Shown here: one piece after another, positions 1 to 8,059 of the stretch
How the letters are laid out: the number at the start of each line of letters is the position of its first letter
Numbering within the stretch: the first letter of the stretch is position 1
DNA from: Ferrovibrio terrae_A
Lineage (GTDB): Bacteria; Pseudomonadota; Alphaproteobacteria; Ferrovibrionales; Ferrovibrionaceae
Reading direction: 5' to 3'
DNA length: 64,000 nt
Assembly: GCF_943372915.1 (NCBI RefSeq)
Contig: NZ_CALSAN010000016.1
Span: forward strand, 27,143 to 91,142
The notes under the pieces: generated by a model
Seen by the model: only the letters and a program-made list of their open reading frames with translations
What the model was told of the DNA's origin: nothing
Database searches by the model: none
Program-made: the position numbers and the translations under genes

Positions 1-210
1 GAGCAGAGTCAGGCCATCCATCCCGTCCATGTTCCAGTCGGAGATGATCAGGTCGAATTTGTTGGAGCCGATGGCGACCAGGGCCTCAGCCCCGCTCTTC
101 GCCTCGACAACATTCTTGATGCCGATTTCCTGCAAGCAATAACGCGCAATGCCGCGCATGCTCATCTGGTCATCGACAATCAAAACTCGCAGAGTGCTGG
201 CCGAAGGCAT
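1..210 (-). CDS. CheY-like response regulator, 3' part outside window
   Basis: This is a single-domain receiver of which only the first 70 codons are present, because the gene runs off the left edge. The ATG is at 210. The protein shows the acidic pair VDD (residues 13-14) and the expected phospho-acceptor Asp58 in ISDWNMDGMDGL. Receivers of this kind take phosphate from CheA and act on the flagellar motor or as a phosphate sink. It is the last visible gene of the leftward chemotaxis run, about 100 bases after cheB, with a short hairpin in between. The WNMDGMDGL style resembles the receiver at 9956-10507, but here the Asp is intact. Which CheY drives the motor cannot be told from sequence. 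Confidence 0.9.
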   Translation of the reverse strand, partial: MPSASTLRVLIVDDQMSMRGIARYCLQEIGIKNVVEAKSGAEALVAIGSNKFDLIISDWNMDGMDGLTLL

Positions 211-241
211 ATCGCTCGCTCTTCCCTCAACTCAACCAACG

Positions 242-258
242 CCGGCCCTTCTGGCCGG
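242..258 (-). other. GC stem-loop between cheB and the distal cheY
   Basis: CCGGCC (242-247) pairs with GGCCGG (253-258) around a 5-base loop. It lies downstream of cheB and upstream of the last receiver gene. No clear T-run follows on the leftward strand, so it is at best a weak terminator or an RNA-processing or stability hairpin that could lower expression of the distal gene. Confidence 0.35.
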
Positions 259-313
259 TGGTGTCCAAATCAATGCCTAACATCATGGTTTTTATCCCAA
301 AAAACAAGGTTTC

Positions 314-1381
314 TCAACGCTGTTTGCAACGGTTCAAAATCTCGGAGGCGATCTGGCTGATACCGATTTCCGCTTGCACTGCACCCATGAGTTTCGCGGC
401 CTTGGGCATGCCGTAAACCAGGCTGGTCGACTCGTCCTGGCCGATCGTCTGGGCACCCGCTTCCAGCATTTTCTTAAGTCCGGTGGCGCCATCCTTGCCC
501 ATGCCGGTCAGGATCACGCCGATGGCATTGTGCCCGGCATGTTCGGCCACCGAGTTGAACAGCACATCGACCGAGGGCCGGTGCCCGGACACCGGGGCGT
601 CGTGGTTCAGCTTGGTATAGTAGTGGCCGCCTGAGCGGTGCAGGGTCAGGTGAAAGTCGCCCGGGGCGATATAGACGTGGCCGGGGAAGACCCGGACATT
701 GTCTTTCGCCTCGGTCACCGTGACGGCGGACAGCGAATCGAGCCGGGCGGCAAAGCTGCCGGTGAAGCGGGGCGGCATATGCTGGGTGATCAGTACCGGC
801 GGACTGTCCGGCGGCAGGATGGTGATCACTTCCTTCAGCGCCTCGACACCGCCGGTTGAGGATCCGATCGCCACGATAATGTCGGTCGAGTTGAACCCCG
901 GGCCCGGCGTCAGGCGCTTGGGCGACTGGCCCTCGACCGGCCGGTTGCGCGCCACCACCCGGGCGGTAGCGGCGGTCTTAACCTTGGCGATCAGATCCAG
1001 CTTGATCTCTTCCAGGGCATGCTTGATGTCCAGCGTCGGCTTGGGCACGAAGTCGACGGCGCCCATTTCCAGCGCCTGCATCGTGATATTGGCGCCCTTC
1101 TGCGTCAGGGTGGACACCATCACCACCGGCATTGGCCGCAGCCGCATGATCTTTTCCAGGAAGGAGATGCCGTCCATGTTCGGCATCTCGATATCCAGGG
1201 TCAGGACATCGGGGTTGAGTTCCTTGATCATGGTGCGGGCCACCAGCGGATCGGGGGCCGCGCCCACCACATCCAGCTCCGGGTCGCTCGACAGGGCGGC
1301 CGTCAGCAGCTGACGGATCAGCGCGCTGTCATCAACAATGAGAACCTTGATACGTTTGCCGGCCACTGCGCTGCTCCGCAC
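314..1381 (-). CDS. cheB: CheB protein-glutamate methylesterase/deamidase
   Basis: CheB removes methyl groups from, and deamidates, chemoreceptor glutamates, giving adaptation together with CheR. The 355-residue protein has a receiver domain (VDDS near residue 17, acceptor Asp63 in LDIEMPNMDG) and a C-terminal esterase domain. The esterase shows the catalytic Ser motif AIGSSTGG, a His in TQHMPP and an Asp in LTGMGKDG. Length and domain order are those of the family. The start read here is GTG at 1381. The gene follows cheR by 12 bases in the leftward operon and is probably activated by CheA-dependent phosphorylation. Confidence 0.97.
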   Translation of the reverse strand: MRSSAVAGKRIKVLIVDDSALIRQLLTAALSSDPELDVVGAAPDPLVARTMIKELNPDVLTLDIEMPNMDGISFLEKIMRLRPMPVVMVSTLTQKGANITMQALEMGAVDFVPKPTLDIKHALEEIKLDLIAKVKTAATARVVARNRPVEGQSPKRLTPGPGFNSTDIIVAIGSSTGGVEALKEVITILPPDSPPVLITQHMPPRFTGSFAARLDSLSAVTVTEAKDNVRVFPGHVYIAPGDFHLTLHRSGGHYYTKLNHDAPVSGHRPSVDVLFNSVAEHAGHNAIGVILTGMGKDGATGLKKMLEAGAQTIGQDESTSLVYGMPKAAKLMGAVQAEIGISQIASEILNRCKQR

Positions 1382-1393
1382 GTCCCAGAATGA

Positions 1394-2260
1394 TTATGCA
1401 ATCTTGCGATGGATATTGCGGCCCAAGAGTTTGAACCGCTCGGTGATGCCAAACAGGTTCTCTGAATGGCCGATATAGAGGAAGCCGCCAGGCGCCAGCA
1501 GATTGGCGTAGCGGTCGAACAGCACGCGCTGGGTGTCCTTGTCGAAGTAGATCACGACATTGCGGCAGAAGATAACGTCGAACGGGCCCTTCATCGGCCA
1601 GTGGCTGACCAGATTGAGGTGCTTGAAGCTGATCAGGGCTCGGGCTTCGGCGACGACGCGCACCTTGTCGTCGCCATAGGGTTCGAAATATTTCTTGGCG
1701 ATATCGGCCGGCATGCCTTCCAGCGACGCGGCGGGATAGATGCCTTCCGTGCCGCGGCGCACCATCTCGGTATCGATATCGGTGGCCAGGATTTTGGCAT
1801 CCCATTGCTTGATGTCCGGCATCGCGCGCAACAGGGTAATGGCCGTCGAGTAGGGCTCTTCACCAGACGAACAGCCGGCCGACCAGATGCGCAGGCGCCG
1901 GCCCTGGCTCACCGCGCGGGCGCGGATTTCCTGCAGGGCGTTGGTGGCGAGATGCTCGAAATGATGGTTCTCGCGGAAGAATTTGGTCAGGTTGGTGGTC
2001 AGCGCATTCAGCGTGGTGCCCAGTTCATCGACGCCGGCGGGCGAGCCGATGAATTCAATATACTGGCGGAAGCCGCTCATGCCGAGCTTGCGCAGCCGCT
2101 TGGCCAGGCGGGCATAGACCATATTGTGCTTGGTCGGCCCCAGCTCGATGCCGGTTTTCTCCTTCAGCATGGAACGCAGGTAATCGTAATCGCCCGTGGA
2201 GAAGGCGAATTCGCGATCTTCGGTGCCGGGGGTCTCTGCTGTTCTGCTGTCGGCGGACAT
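1394..2260 (-). CDS. cheR: CheR chemoreceptor methyltransferase
   Basis: CheR uses S-adenosylmethionine to methylate chemoreceptor glutamates. The 288-residue protein has the N-terminal helical CheR domain (KTGIELGPTK) and a Rossmann-like C-terminal domain. That domain carries the SAM motif WSAGCSSGEEPYS and the typical FCRNVVIYF strand. The ATG at 2260 lies 12 bases after the cheW stop, so cheW-cheR-cheB are surely co-transcribed. I see no C-terminal receptor-tethering or TPR extension. Confidence 0.97.
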   Translation of the reverse strand: MSADSRTAETPGTEDREFAFSTGDYDYLRSMLKEKTGIELGPTKHNMVYARLAKRLRKLGMSGFRQYIEFIGSPAGVDELGTTLNALTTNLTKFFRENHHFEHLATNALQEIRARAVSQGRRLRIWSAGCSSGEEPYSTAITLLRAMPDIKQWDAKILATDIDTEMVRRGTEGIYPAASLEGMPADIAKKYFEPYGDDKVRVVAEARALISFKHLNLVSHWPMKGPFDVIFCRNVVIYFDKDTQRVLFDRYANLLAPGGFLYIGHSENLFGITERFKLLGRNIHRKIA

Positions 2261-2272
2261 GTGATTGCGCTA

Positions 2273-2791
2273 TCAGGCCGCGGATTCGGCGGGACCGGCC
2301 AGCATCGGCTTGCCGGTATTGTCTGCTGCTTCGAGCATGCGGCCGGCGAACATGCGCTCCAGGCCGATCAGGCCGACCATGCGCTCGCCAACGGTGATCA
2401 GGCCCTCCATGAAGCCCAGGCCGCTGACCTGCTCCATATCGGGCATCGGGCGGATTTCATCTTCGTTGATGGTGATGATGTCTGACACCGCGTCGACCAG
2501 GATGCCAACGATACGTGACGACACCGAAACGATGATCACGACGTTGTATTTGGTCGGCTCGGTGCGCGGCATGCCAAAGCGGGCGCGCAGGTCGAAGATC
2601 GGCACGATGGCGCCGCGCATGTTGATGACACCGCGCACCACTTCCGGCGTGTTCGGCAGCGGTGTGGTTTCCGACCAGGCGCGGATTTCGCGCACCGCCA
2701 TGATGTCGACGCCGTATTCCTCGTTGCCAACCGTGAACGAAACCAGTTGGACGGTGCGGCTGGAGCGGGCGGTCTGTTCTGCGGATGCCAT
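2273..2791 (-). CDS. cheW: CheW coupling protein
   Basis: CheW is the SH3-like adaptor that links chemoreceptors to CheA in signalling arrays. The 172-residue protein contains the conserved stretches FTVGNEEYGVDI, NTPEVVRGVINMRG and PIFDLRARFG. It starts with ATG at 2791, 17 bases after cheA, with an AGGAG-like ribosome site just upstream. A variable tail rich in Ala/Glu follows the core. Its position between cheA and cheR is the usual alphaproteobacterial order. Confidence 0.97.
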   Translation of the reverse strand: MASAEQTARSSRTVQLVSFTVGNEEYGVDIMAVREIRAWSETTPLPNTPEVVRGVINMRGAIVPIFDLRARFGMPRTEPTKYNVVIIVSVSSRIVGILVDAVSDIITINEDEIRPMPDMEQVSGLGFMEGLITVGERMVGLIGLERMFAGRMLEAADNTGKPMLAGPAESAA

Positions 2792-2808
2792 GACTGAACT
2801 CTCCTGAT

Positions 2809-5073
2809 TTACGCGGCCGGCGCGGCCAGACGCGGAACCGAGCCGCGCTGTTGGCCCTCATGCTCGGCAATATGCTTGATGCCGGCGACGTCCAGAATCA
2901 GCGACACGCGGCCATTGCCCAGGATGGTGGCGGCGCCGACGCCGCGGATCGGATCGAAATTCTCTTCCAGGCTTTTGATAACCACCTGCTGCTGGCCGAT
3001 GATCTCGTCCACCACCAGGCCCATCTTCGAGCCGTCTTCCAGTTCGACAATGATGATGAGCGCCTTGGTCGTGTCATCGATGCCATTCGGCACCTTGAAG
3101 ATGCGATGCAGGTAGACCAGCGGTACATACTCACCGCGGATGCGCAGCAGCTGGCTCTGGTTGGCGACGATGTTGATCTGGTCCGGCTCGGGCCGCAGGC
3201 TTTCCACGATATTGGCGAGCGGCAGGATGTAGGACTGCACGCCGACCTTGAGCACCATGCCATCCAGCACCGCCAGCGTCAGCGGCAGGGTCAGGATGAA
3301 GCTCGAGCCCTGGCCCGGACGTGACTGGATATGCACGCGACCGCCGAGTGACTGGATATTCTGGCGCACCACGTCCATGCCGACGCCGCGGCCGGAAATA
3401 TTGGACACCGTGTCGGCAGTGGAGAAGCCGGGCAGGAAGATCAGGTTGTCGATTTCTTCATTGCTCAGCACGGCATCGGGGGCGACCAGTTTTTTCTCGA
3501 TCGCCTTTTTCATCACCTTTTCGCGGTTGATGCCGCGGCCGTCGTCGGTGATTTCGATCACGATGCGGCCACCGCGCTGGTCGGCGGAGACATGGATCAC
3601 GCCTTCCGCAGGCTTGCCGGCGGCGGCGCGGTCTTCCGGGCTTTCGATGCCATGATCGCAGGAATTGCGGATCATGTGGGTCAGCGGATCACCCAGCTGC
3701 TCGATCACCGTCTTGTCGATTTCGGTGTTCTCGCCGCTCATGTCGAGACGGATTTTCTTGTTGGTCATCATCGCCAGTTCGCGCACCAGGCGCGGCAGGC
3801 GGGCAAACACGCTCTTCACCGGCTGGGCGCGCATCGCCATCACGCTTTCCTGCAGATCGCGGATGTGATGCGAGAGTTCGGCCAGGCCGTTGGCGAGTTC
3901 AGGATGCTGGTCGGCATGCAGATGCTCGGTCTGCTGCGCGATCATGGCATGCGTAATCACCAGCTCGCCAACCATGTTGACCAGCTTGTCGACGCGGTCG
4001 AGATCGACGCGGATCGAGCGGGCGGCCTTGGTCTCGCCGCCGGGTGCGCCACCACCGCCAGCAGCACCAGCACCGGGGCCGCCAGCACCAGCCTCAGGCT
4101 TGGGCGCGGCGGCAGCGGCCGGTTTCGGCGCTTCGGGCTTGGGCTGGGCAACGGGGGCCGCTGCGGCCGGGGCTTCGGCCTTGGGGGCCGCCTCGGGGGC
4201 GGGCTTGGCTTCTGCTGCAGGTTTTGCTGCTGCGGCCGGCGGGTTCAGGCAGGTGATCGAAAGCTCGCAGTCATCGAGCACGAATTCGAACACATCCTTG
4301 ATCGCCTGTTCACCGCGATCGGTCTCGACCTCGAATTCCCACTTGATATAGGCGCCTTCGGGCTGGATCTGATCCAGGGCCGGCACGGCTTCGGCATCGG
4401 CCTTGGCCAGGAAGCCGCCCAGTTCGCGCAATTCGCGGATCAGGATCAGCGGCTCGTTGGCGCGCTGGTATAGCGCATCGCGCGGGGTGAATTTCACCAG
4501 GTATTTCAGCAGGGGCGCCTTGGCCGGCGCTGCTGGCGCGGCGGCAGGCGCTTCCGGTTCGGGCTCCGGCTCAGGCGCGGCGGCCGGGGCGGGCTCGGGT
4601 TCTGCATCCAGGCCGCCGCCACCTGCCAGCTGGGCATCCAGCGCGGCCAGGGCCGCATCGGCCGCATTCGGGTCGGCGTCGACGCCGATGGTGGCCGCCA
4701 GGTCGATCAGCGACTTGCGGCCTTCATTTTCGTGATCGGCGGGCAGCTCGGTACCGTTCTGCGCGGCCTTCACCAGATCAGACAGGATATCGGCGCAATG
4801 CAGCACCAGCAGCACGGAATCCGGCGTCGGCTCCAGCCGTCCGTCGCGCATGAGGTCGAGCACAGTCTCGAAAATATGCGCAAAAGCGACCAGGCGGTCG
4901 AAGCCGAATGCACCGGCGCCGCCCTTGATCGAATGGATGGCGCGGAACACGGCATTCAGCGTGTTGTTGTCGCCTTCGCCGGACTGCAGCGCCATCAGGT
5001 GACCTTCAAGGTCGCCCAGCAGCTCCTCGCATTCCGCGAAGAAGGTTTGTTTGAATTGGGCTAAGTCATCCAT
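2809..5073 (-). CDS. cheA: CheA chemotaxis histidine kinase
   Basis: CheA autophosphorylates in response to receptor state and passes phosphate to CheY and CheB. The 754-residue protein reads, in order: P1/Hpt with phospho-His47 in AIHSIKGGAG; an Ala/Pro/Glu-rich linker; a middle domain around residues 185-285; a second Ala/Pro/Lys-rich linker; the P3 dimerisation helices (VDKLVNMVGELVITHAM); the P4 kinase domain with N-box HMIRNSCDHG and G-box DDGRGIN; and a C-terminal CheW-like P5 domain. The two Ala/Pro linkers are long. It is an orthodox CheA with no fused receiver. Confidence 0.97.
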   Translation of the reverse strand: MDDLAQFKQTFFAECEELLGDLEGHLMALQSGEGDNNTLNAVFRAIHSIKGGAGAFGFDRLVAFAHIFETVLDLMRDGRLEPTPDSVLLVLHCADILSDLVKAAQNGTELPADHENEGRKSLIDLAATIGVDADPNAADAALAALDAQLAGGGGLDAEPEPAPAAAPEPEPEPEAPAAAPAAPAKAPLLKYLVKFTPRDALYQRANEPLILIRELRELGGFLAKADAEAVPALDQIQPEGAYIKWEFEVETDRGEQAIKDVFEFVLDDCELSITCLNPPAAAAKPAAEAKPAPEAAPKAEAPAAAAPVAQPKPEAPKPAAAAAPKPEAGAGGPGAGAAGGGGAPGGETKAARSIRVDLDRVDKLVNMVGELVITHAMIAQQTEHLHADQHPELANGLAELSHHIRDLQESVMAMRAQPVKSVFARLPRLVRELAMMTNKKIRLDMSGENTEIDKTVIEQLGDPLTHMIRNSCDHGIESPEDRAAAGKPAEGVIHVSADQRGGRIVIEITDDGRGINREKVMKKAIEKKLVAPDAVLSNEEIDNLIFLPGFSTADTVSNISGRGVGMDVVRQNIQSLGGRVHIQSRPGQGSSFILTLPLTLAVLDGMVLKVGVQSYILPLANIVESLRPEPDQINIVANQSQLLRIRGEYVPLVYLHRIFKVPNGIDDTTKALIIIVELEDGSKMGLVVDEIIGQQQVVIKSLEENFDPIRGVGAATILGNGRVSLILDVAGIKHIAEHEGQQRGSVPRLAAPAA

Positions 5074-5120
5074 AGGCCGCGTCCCGCTTCTGCTCCGCGT
5101 CGCCGTTCCGCCATCGCCCG

Positions 5121-5486
5121 TTACGGGCTGACCTTACGGATTACCTCAAGCAGCTTGCCGGGATCGAACGGCTTGACGATCCATCCGGTGGCGCCGGCAC
5201 TGCGGCCCTCCTCCTTCTTGGACTGACTGCTTTCGGTGGTGAGAATCAGAACCGGCGTCGCCTTGTTCTTCGGCTTCTTGCGCAGTTCCTTGATGAAGGT
5301 GATGCCATCCATCACCGGCATGTTGATGTCGGTGATGATGACATCAACAGTATTGGCGTCCAGAAGGTCGAGGCCTTCCTGGCCATTCTCGCCCTGGATG
5401 ACCTCGAAGCCGCCCTGCTTGAGCGCGAACTGCAGCATCTGCAGCATCGTCTTCGAATCGTCGACAGTGAGAACCCGCTTGGTCAT
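5121..5486 (-). CDS. cheY: CheY response regulator
   Basis: This 121-residue single-domain receiver is the expected CheA target. It has the acidic pair Asp9-Asp10 (TVDDSK), phospho-acceptor Asp53 (ITDINMPVMDG), a Thr in LTTESS and Lys in VKPFDP. I chose the ATG at 5486 because it forms an ATGA overlap with the stop of the upstream STAS gene and gives the typical CheY length. A longer form from the ATG at 5501 would add five residues. It sits directly upstream of cheA, as in many alphaproteobacterial clusters. Confidence 0.95.
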   Translation of the reverse strand: MTKRVLTVDDSKTMLQMLQFALKQGGFEVIQGENGQEGLDLLDANTVDVIITDINMPVMDGITFIKELRKKPKNKATPVLILTTESSQSKKEEGRSAGATGWIVKPFDPGKLLEVIRKVSP

Positions 5487-5797
5487 GTCTGTACCGGCCA
5501 TTTCATGAGAAACGAAAACAGGCCCAGGTCGTCAAAGGCGCTGACGAAGGCATCACTGGGCGATTTCACGACAAAGGCGATGCCGTTCTGCTCCATATGC
5601 TGGGCGGCAGACAGCAGAATCTGGACACAGGGGGTGGACAGGCGTTCGACCGCGGCGGCGTCGATTACCACCTTGCCACCCTGGCTCATAATCTCGTGGA
5701 AACTGTGCAACAGCGGTTCGGCAGCCCGCAAATCCATGCTGGCTACCAAGCCGAGCTGGGTCGCGTCGTCAGCCTTCGTGATCGTGAACGGTTCCAT
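5483..5797 (-). CDS. STAS-domain protein of the chemotaxis operon
   Basis: The 104-residue protein is a stand-alone STAS (anti-sigma-factor antagonist-like) domain, with the family patterns KVVIDAAAVERLSTPCVQILLSA and a C-terminal helix. STAS proteins usually bind a partner switch kinase or sense small ligands. The Ser of the PxS/DxS phosphorylation motif is seen as LSTPCVQ. The ATG at 5797 has a GGGGGCGA ribosome site. Its stop overlaps the cheY start (ATGA), so translation of the two is probably coupled. STAS genes next to cheY-cheA occur in other chemotaxis loci, but the function here is unknown. Confidence 0.88.
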   Translation of the reverse strand: MEPFTITKADDATQLGLVASMDLRAAEPLLHSFHEIMSQGGKVVIDAAAVERLSTPCVQILLSAAQHMEQNGIAFVVKSPSDAFVSAFDDLGLFSFLMKWPVQT

Positions 5798-5977
5798 CCA
5801 CTCGCCCCCTGAGTACCCGCAGAGCGGGCACCGGCCGCGGCCGCCGGAACGACCGCACACCCTTATGAGGACAAGCCTAGCCGACGGCCTGCCGGGACGG
5901 AAGGGGGATGAGTCGGGGGGTTATCAAAAAACCACATTTCATCCGAGACTTCGGCGAACCCTTGGGTGCGCCGGTTC

Positions 5978-6469
5978 TTATTGGGCGCGGCCCAGATCGA
6001 TGGTGGCGTGGCTTTGCGCCCGCATGGCGCGCTTGATTTCGTGATAGCGCTGCCGCAGCTCCTGGCGGGTGCCGCCGGCCAGCTGGAACATCAGCATGAT
6101 GGCGCTTTCCAGATCATCGGCGCAGCGGCCGATGCTGTCCAGGTCGCCATCGGCCATTTCGGTCTCGCCGAGCTGGCGCAGATAATCCGCGATCCACAGG
6201 GAATGAACTGCAAGTTGTGAAAGCGACTGGCCGTGGAAGCGGGTTTCGGTGTTGAAGCGGTCGCCGATGCGGGGCAGGCGGCTCAGCGGCTGCGCGCGCG
6301 GCCCGGCATCCTCTGGCTCGATGTCTTCTGCTTCCACATCGATGATGGGATCGTCGGCCAGCCCGTGGCTGAAAGAACTCTGGCTGAACGGGTCATGGCT
6401 GAACGGGGCGTCATCGTGGCCCGAAGAATCCGAATCGCGCTCAGCGAACAACCCTTGATCGAGATCCAC
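5978..6469 (-). CDS. Uncharacterised acidic protein in the chemotaxis operon
   Basis: I do not recognise a family for this 163-residue protein. The first 60 residues are acidic, Ser/Asp/His-rich and look disordered (FSHDPFSQSSFSHG repeats itself in part). The remaining 100 residues are predicted helical, with LRQLGETEMADGDLDSIGRC and a basic end RQRYHEIKRAMR. The likely start is GTG at 6469, with only a poor ribosome site, so the true start is uncertain. It lies between the STAS gene and an Hpt-like gene on the same strand, with about 180 and 170 bases of flanking non-coding DNA, which suggests it belongs to the chemotaxis regulon. Confidence 0.6.
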   Translation of the reverse strand: MDLDQGLFAERDSDSSGHDDAPFSHDPFSQSSFSHGLADDPIIDVEAEDIEPEDAGPRAQPLSRLPRIGDRFNTETRFHGQSLSQLAVHSLWIADYLRQLGETEMADGDLDSIGRCADDLESAIMLMFQLAGGTRQELRQRYHEIKRAMRAQSHATIDLGRAQ

Positions 6470-6508
6470 GGGTGTTCCAATCCCTGAAAAAGCAGATACA
6501 GAAGTCTC

Positions 6509-6575
6509 GAATCGGGACGTCTGTCCGATTCGGTTTGACCTTACCTGCGCCGATTCGGGGGGTCAAGGTCGAACC
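6509..6575. repeat. Nested inverted and direct repeats upstream of the 163-residue gene
   Basis: Between two leftward genes, GAATCGGGAC (6509-6518) pairs with GTCCGATTC (6523-6531) with one bulged base. CCGATTCGG occurs twice, at 6525-6533 and 6550-6558. GGTTTGACCT near 6532 is matched by its near inverse AGGTCGAACC near 6566. The group lies in the likely promoter region of the gene at 5978-6469, so an operator is possible. An RNA hairpin at the end of the upstream gene is the alternative. Confidence 0.35.
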
Positions 6576-6640
6576 GCTAGATCGCGGGTCGGCCGATCGT
6601 AAAGCTACTAGCTATTGGGTTCTCGGCAGAATGGTGGCGG

Positions 6641-7183
6641 TTATCCGCCAATGCGCGCGCCGGTCTTGAGCACGACTTTTTCCAGACCGGAGACCAGCTC
6701 GCGGCCGATGGCACCACCATCGCCGCTGATCTTCTGGCTCAGCACCACATACAGGGCGTCGATATGCGGCGATACAACCGCGGCGCTGACATGTGCAGCC
6801 TCGGTGCTGAGGCAATATTCAAGGTAATTGCTGAGATAATGGGTAATCGTGGTGACCAGCGGGTAACCGAAAGTACCGCCGAGGCCCTTCATGTCCCAGC
6901 AGATGCGCAGCATCTTTTTAACGCTGTCGGCATCGTCCAGACTGGTCTGCTTGAGTTCTTCGAACGAGGCGCGCATGCGACCGAGATCGTCATCGGCCCA
7001 TTTCGAATACATTTTATGGCCCAGCACTTGGATCGCGATCTCGGCTTCCTTGATCGCTTCCTTGTCGATACCGCCGGCACCAACCTTCATCTTCAGATAA
7101 TTGGGTGGCGTAACGAACTCCGCGCCCTTCGAGGGTTTGGAGGCGCCGTCCGTCTTGGCGCGATCGTTGTCAGCCATGCTCAT
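6641..7183 (-). CDS. Hpt-like protein lacking the phosphorylatable histidine
   Basis: The 180-residue protein begins at ATG 7183 with AGGAG four bases upstream (a second ATG at 7177 is possible). After a Lys-rich tail it is all-helical. Its centre carries a pattern close to the Hpt signature HxxKGxxxxFG: residues 95-106 read CWDMKGLGGTFG, with Trp96 where the histidine should be. The Lys-Gly and the Gly-Thr-Phe-Gly parts are kept. A second half with helices (HYLSNYLEYCL and VSGLEKVVLKTG) follows. It could bind a receiver without transferring phosphate. It lies between the CheZ-like gene and the rest of the chemotaxis run. Function is inference. Confidence 0.7.
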   Translation of the reverse strand: MSMADNDRAKTDGASKPSKGAEFVTPPNYLKMKVGAGGIDKEAIKEAEIAIQVLGHKMYSKWADDDLGRMRASFEELKQTSLDDADSVKKMLRICWDMKGLGGTFGYPLVTTITHYLSNYLEYCLSTEAAHVSAAVVSPHIDALYVVLSQKISGDGGAIGRELVSGLEKVVLKTGARIGG

Positions 7184-7284
7184 GACGCTCCTGGTGCGGT
7201 GACGTATCAGCCACTGCAATAACACGGGCAAAGTAAACGTCCTGTTTCATCACCGCAACCGAATAGAGCTGATCTGCATAAAGA

Positions 7285-7803
7285 CTAGAACAGTTCCACA
7301 TCGCTTTTTTCGGCGATTGCAGATTGGCCACGCTCTGCATCTTCAGATGGCGATCCCAGCAGATAATGCTGAAAATGTGCGCGCACCTGTTCTAGGGTCT
7401 GGCTGGCAATCAGGCCTTCGCCCCAGCCAGCGGCGCGTTCGGTCAGGCGCGGCGCCCAGTCGCGTCCTGATTGATCGCGGATAATGTCTTCGACATAGCG
7501 CAGCGCATTGATCACATGCTGCTGGCGCTGGCTGCGCAGGTCATCCCCCTGCATCAGGCTGATGGCTTCACCCATCAAGGGGGAGTCCGGCAGCTGCTTG
7601 CCCAGTTCCACCAGCTTGGCCGCAAAGGCCTGGCCGTTGCTGTTCTGGACTTTCTGCAGGTCCTCGACCTCTTCCTTGAGGGCGAGCAGGACAAGCGCGA
7701 TGAAATCCAGCAGTTCGCGCGACGCGGCCGGCCCGATGCCGATTTCCGCGCTGCCCGATGGCGTACTCCGAGTGTTGTTAGGCAATGCCCCAGCCTTCCC
7801 CAT
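7285..7803 (-). CDS. CheZ-like protein (putative CheY-P phosphatase)
   Basis: This 172-residue, mostly helical protein has three features recalling CheZ: a long N-terminal helix (LALKEEVEDLQKVQNS), a helix holding Asp88-Leu-x-x-Gln92 (GDDLRSQRQQHV), and a short hydrophobic C-terminus DVELF after a flexible linker. In E. coli CheZ the catalytic pair is Asp143 and Gln147 in DLTGQ, and the C-terminal helix docks on CheY-P. Overall similarity is otherwise weak. ATG at 7803 has GGAAGAG seven bases upstream. It is the first gene of the leftward chemotaxis run. The assignment rests on motif and context only. Confidence 0.6.
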   Translation of the reverse strand: MGKAGALPNNTRSTPSGSAEIGIGPAASRELLDFIALVLLALKEEVEDLQKVQNSNGQAFAAKLVELGKQLPDSPLMGEAISLMQGDDLRSQRQQHVINALRYVEDIIRDQSGRDWAPRLTERAAGWGEGLIASQTLEQVRAHFQHYLLGSPSEDAERGQSAIAEKSDVELF

Positions 7804-8059
7804 GGGTTAACTCTTCCATACTTCCCGGCGGTTTGCACCCGTCGCCCGGCAAGCGCTTCTGGTATCTTTTATGCTTCGGCACCCTTCCGGATTACGACCG
7901 CTGGTTGTCATTGCGGTCGCACGCCCAATGATTGTCTGGCACTGTGGACAAATTCGCTAAGGGGTGGAAATTAAAAGGCGGTAACACTGCACAGCATGCG
8001 TATGCCGCTGCTCCGAAACATGGTAACTACCGGATTAATTAAGGGGGCACCGGGCGGGT
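7804..8059. promoter_or_regulatory. Divergent control region of the chemotaxis island
   Basis: The 256 bases separate the first leftward gene (CheZ-like) from the first rightward gene (pentapeptide protein), so promoters for both arms should lie here. The right half is visibly more AT-rich (for example 7965-7975 and 8025-8045). I could not find a convincing sigma-54 or sigma-28 flagellar promoter. Confidence 0.45.

Noticed and set aside
7804..8059. Sigma-54 or sigma-28 flagellar promoter in the divergent chemotaxis region
   Set aside because: TGGCAC at about 7938 lacks the matching TTGC at the right spacing, and no TAAA-N15-GCCGATAA match was found.
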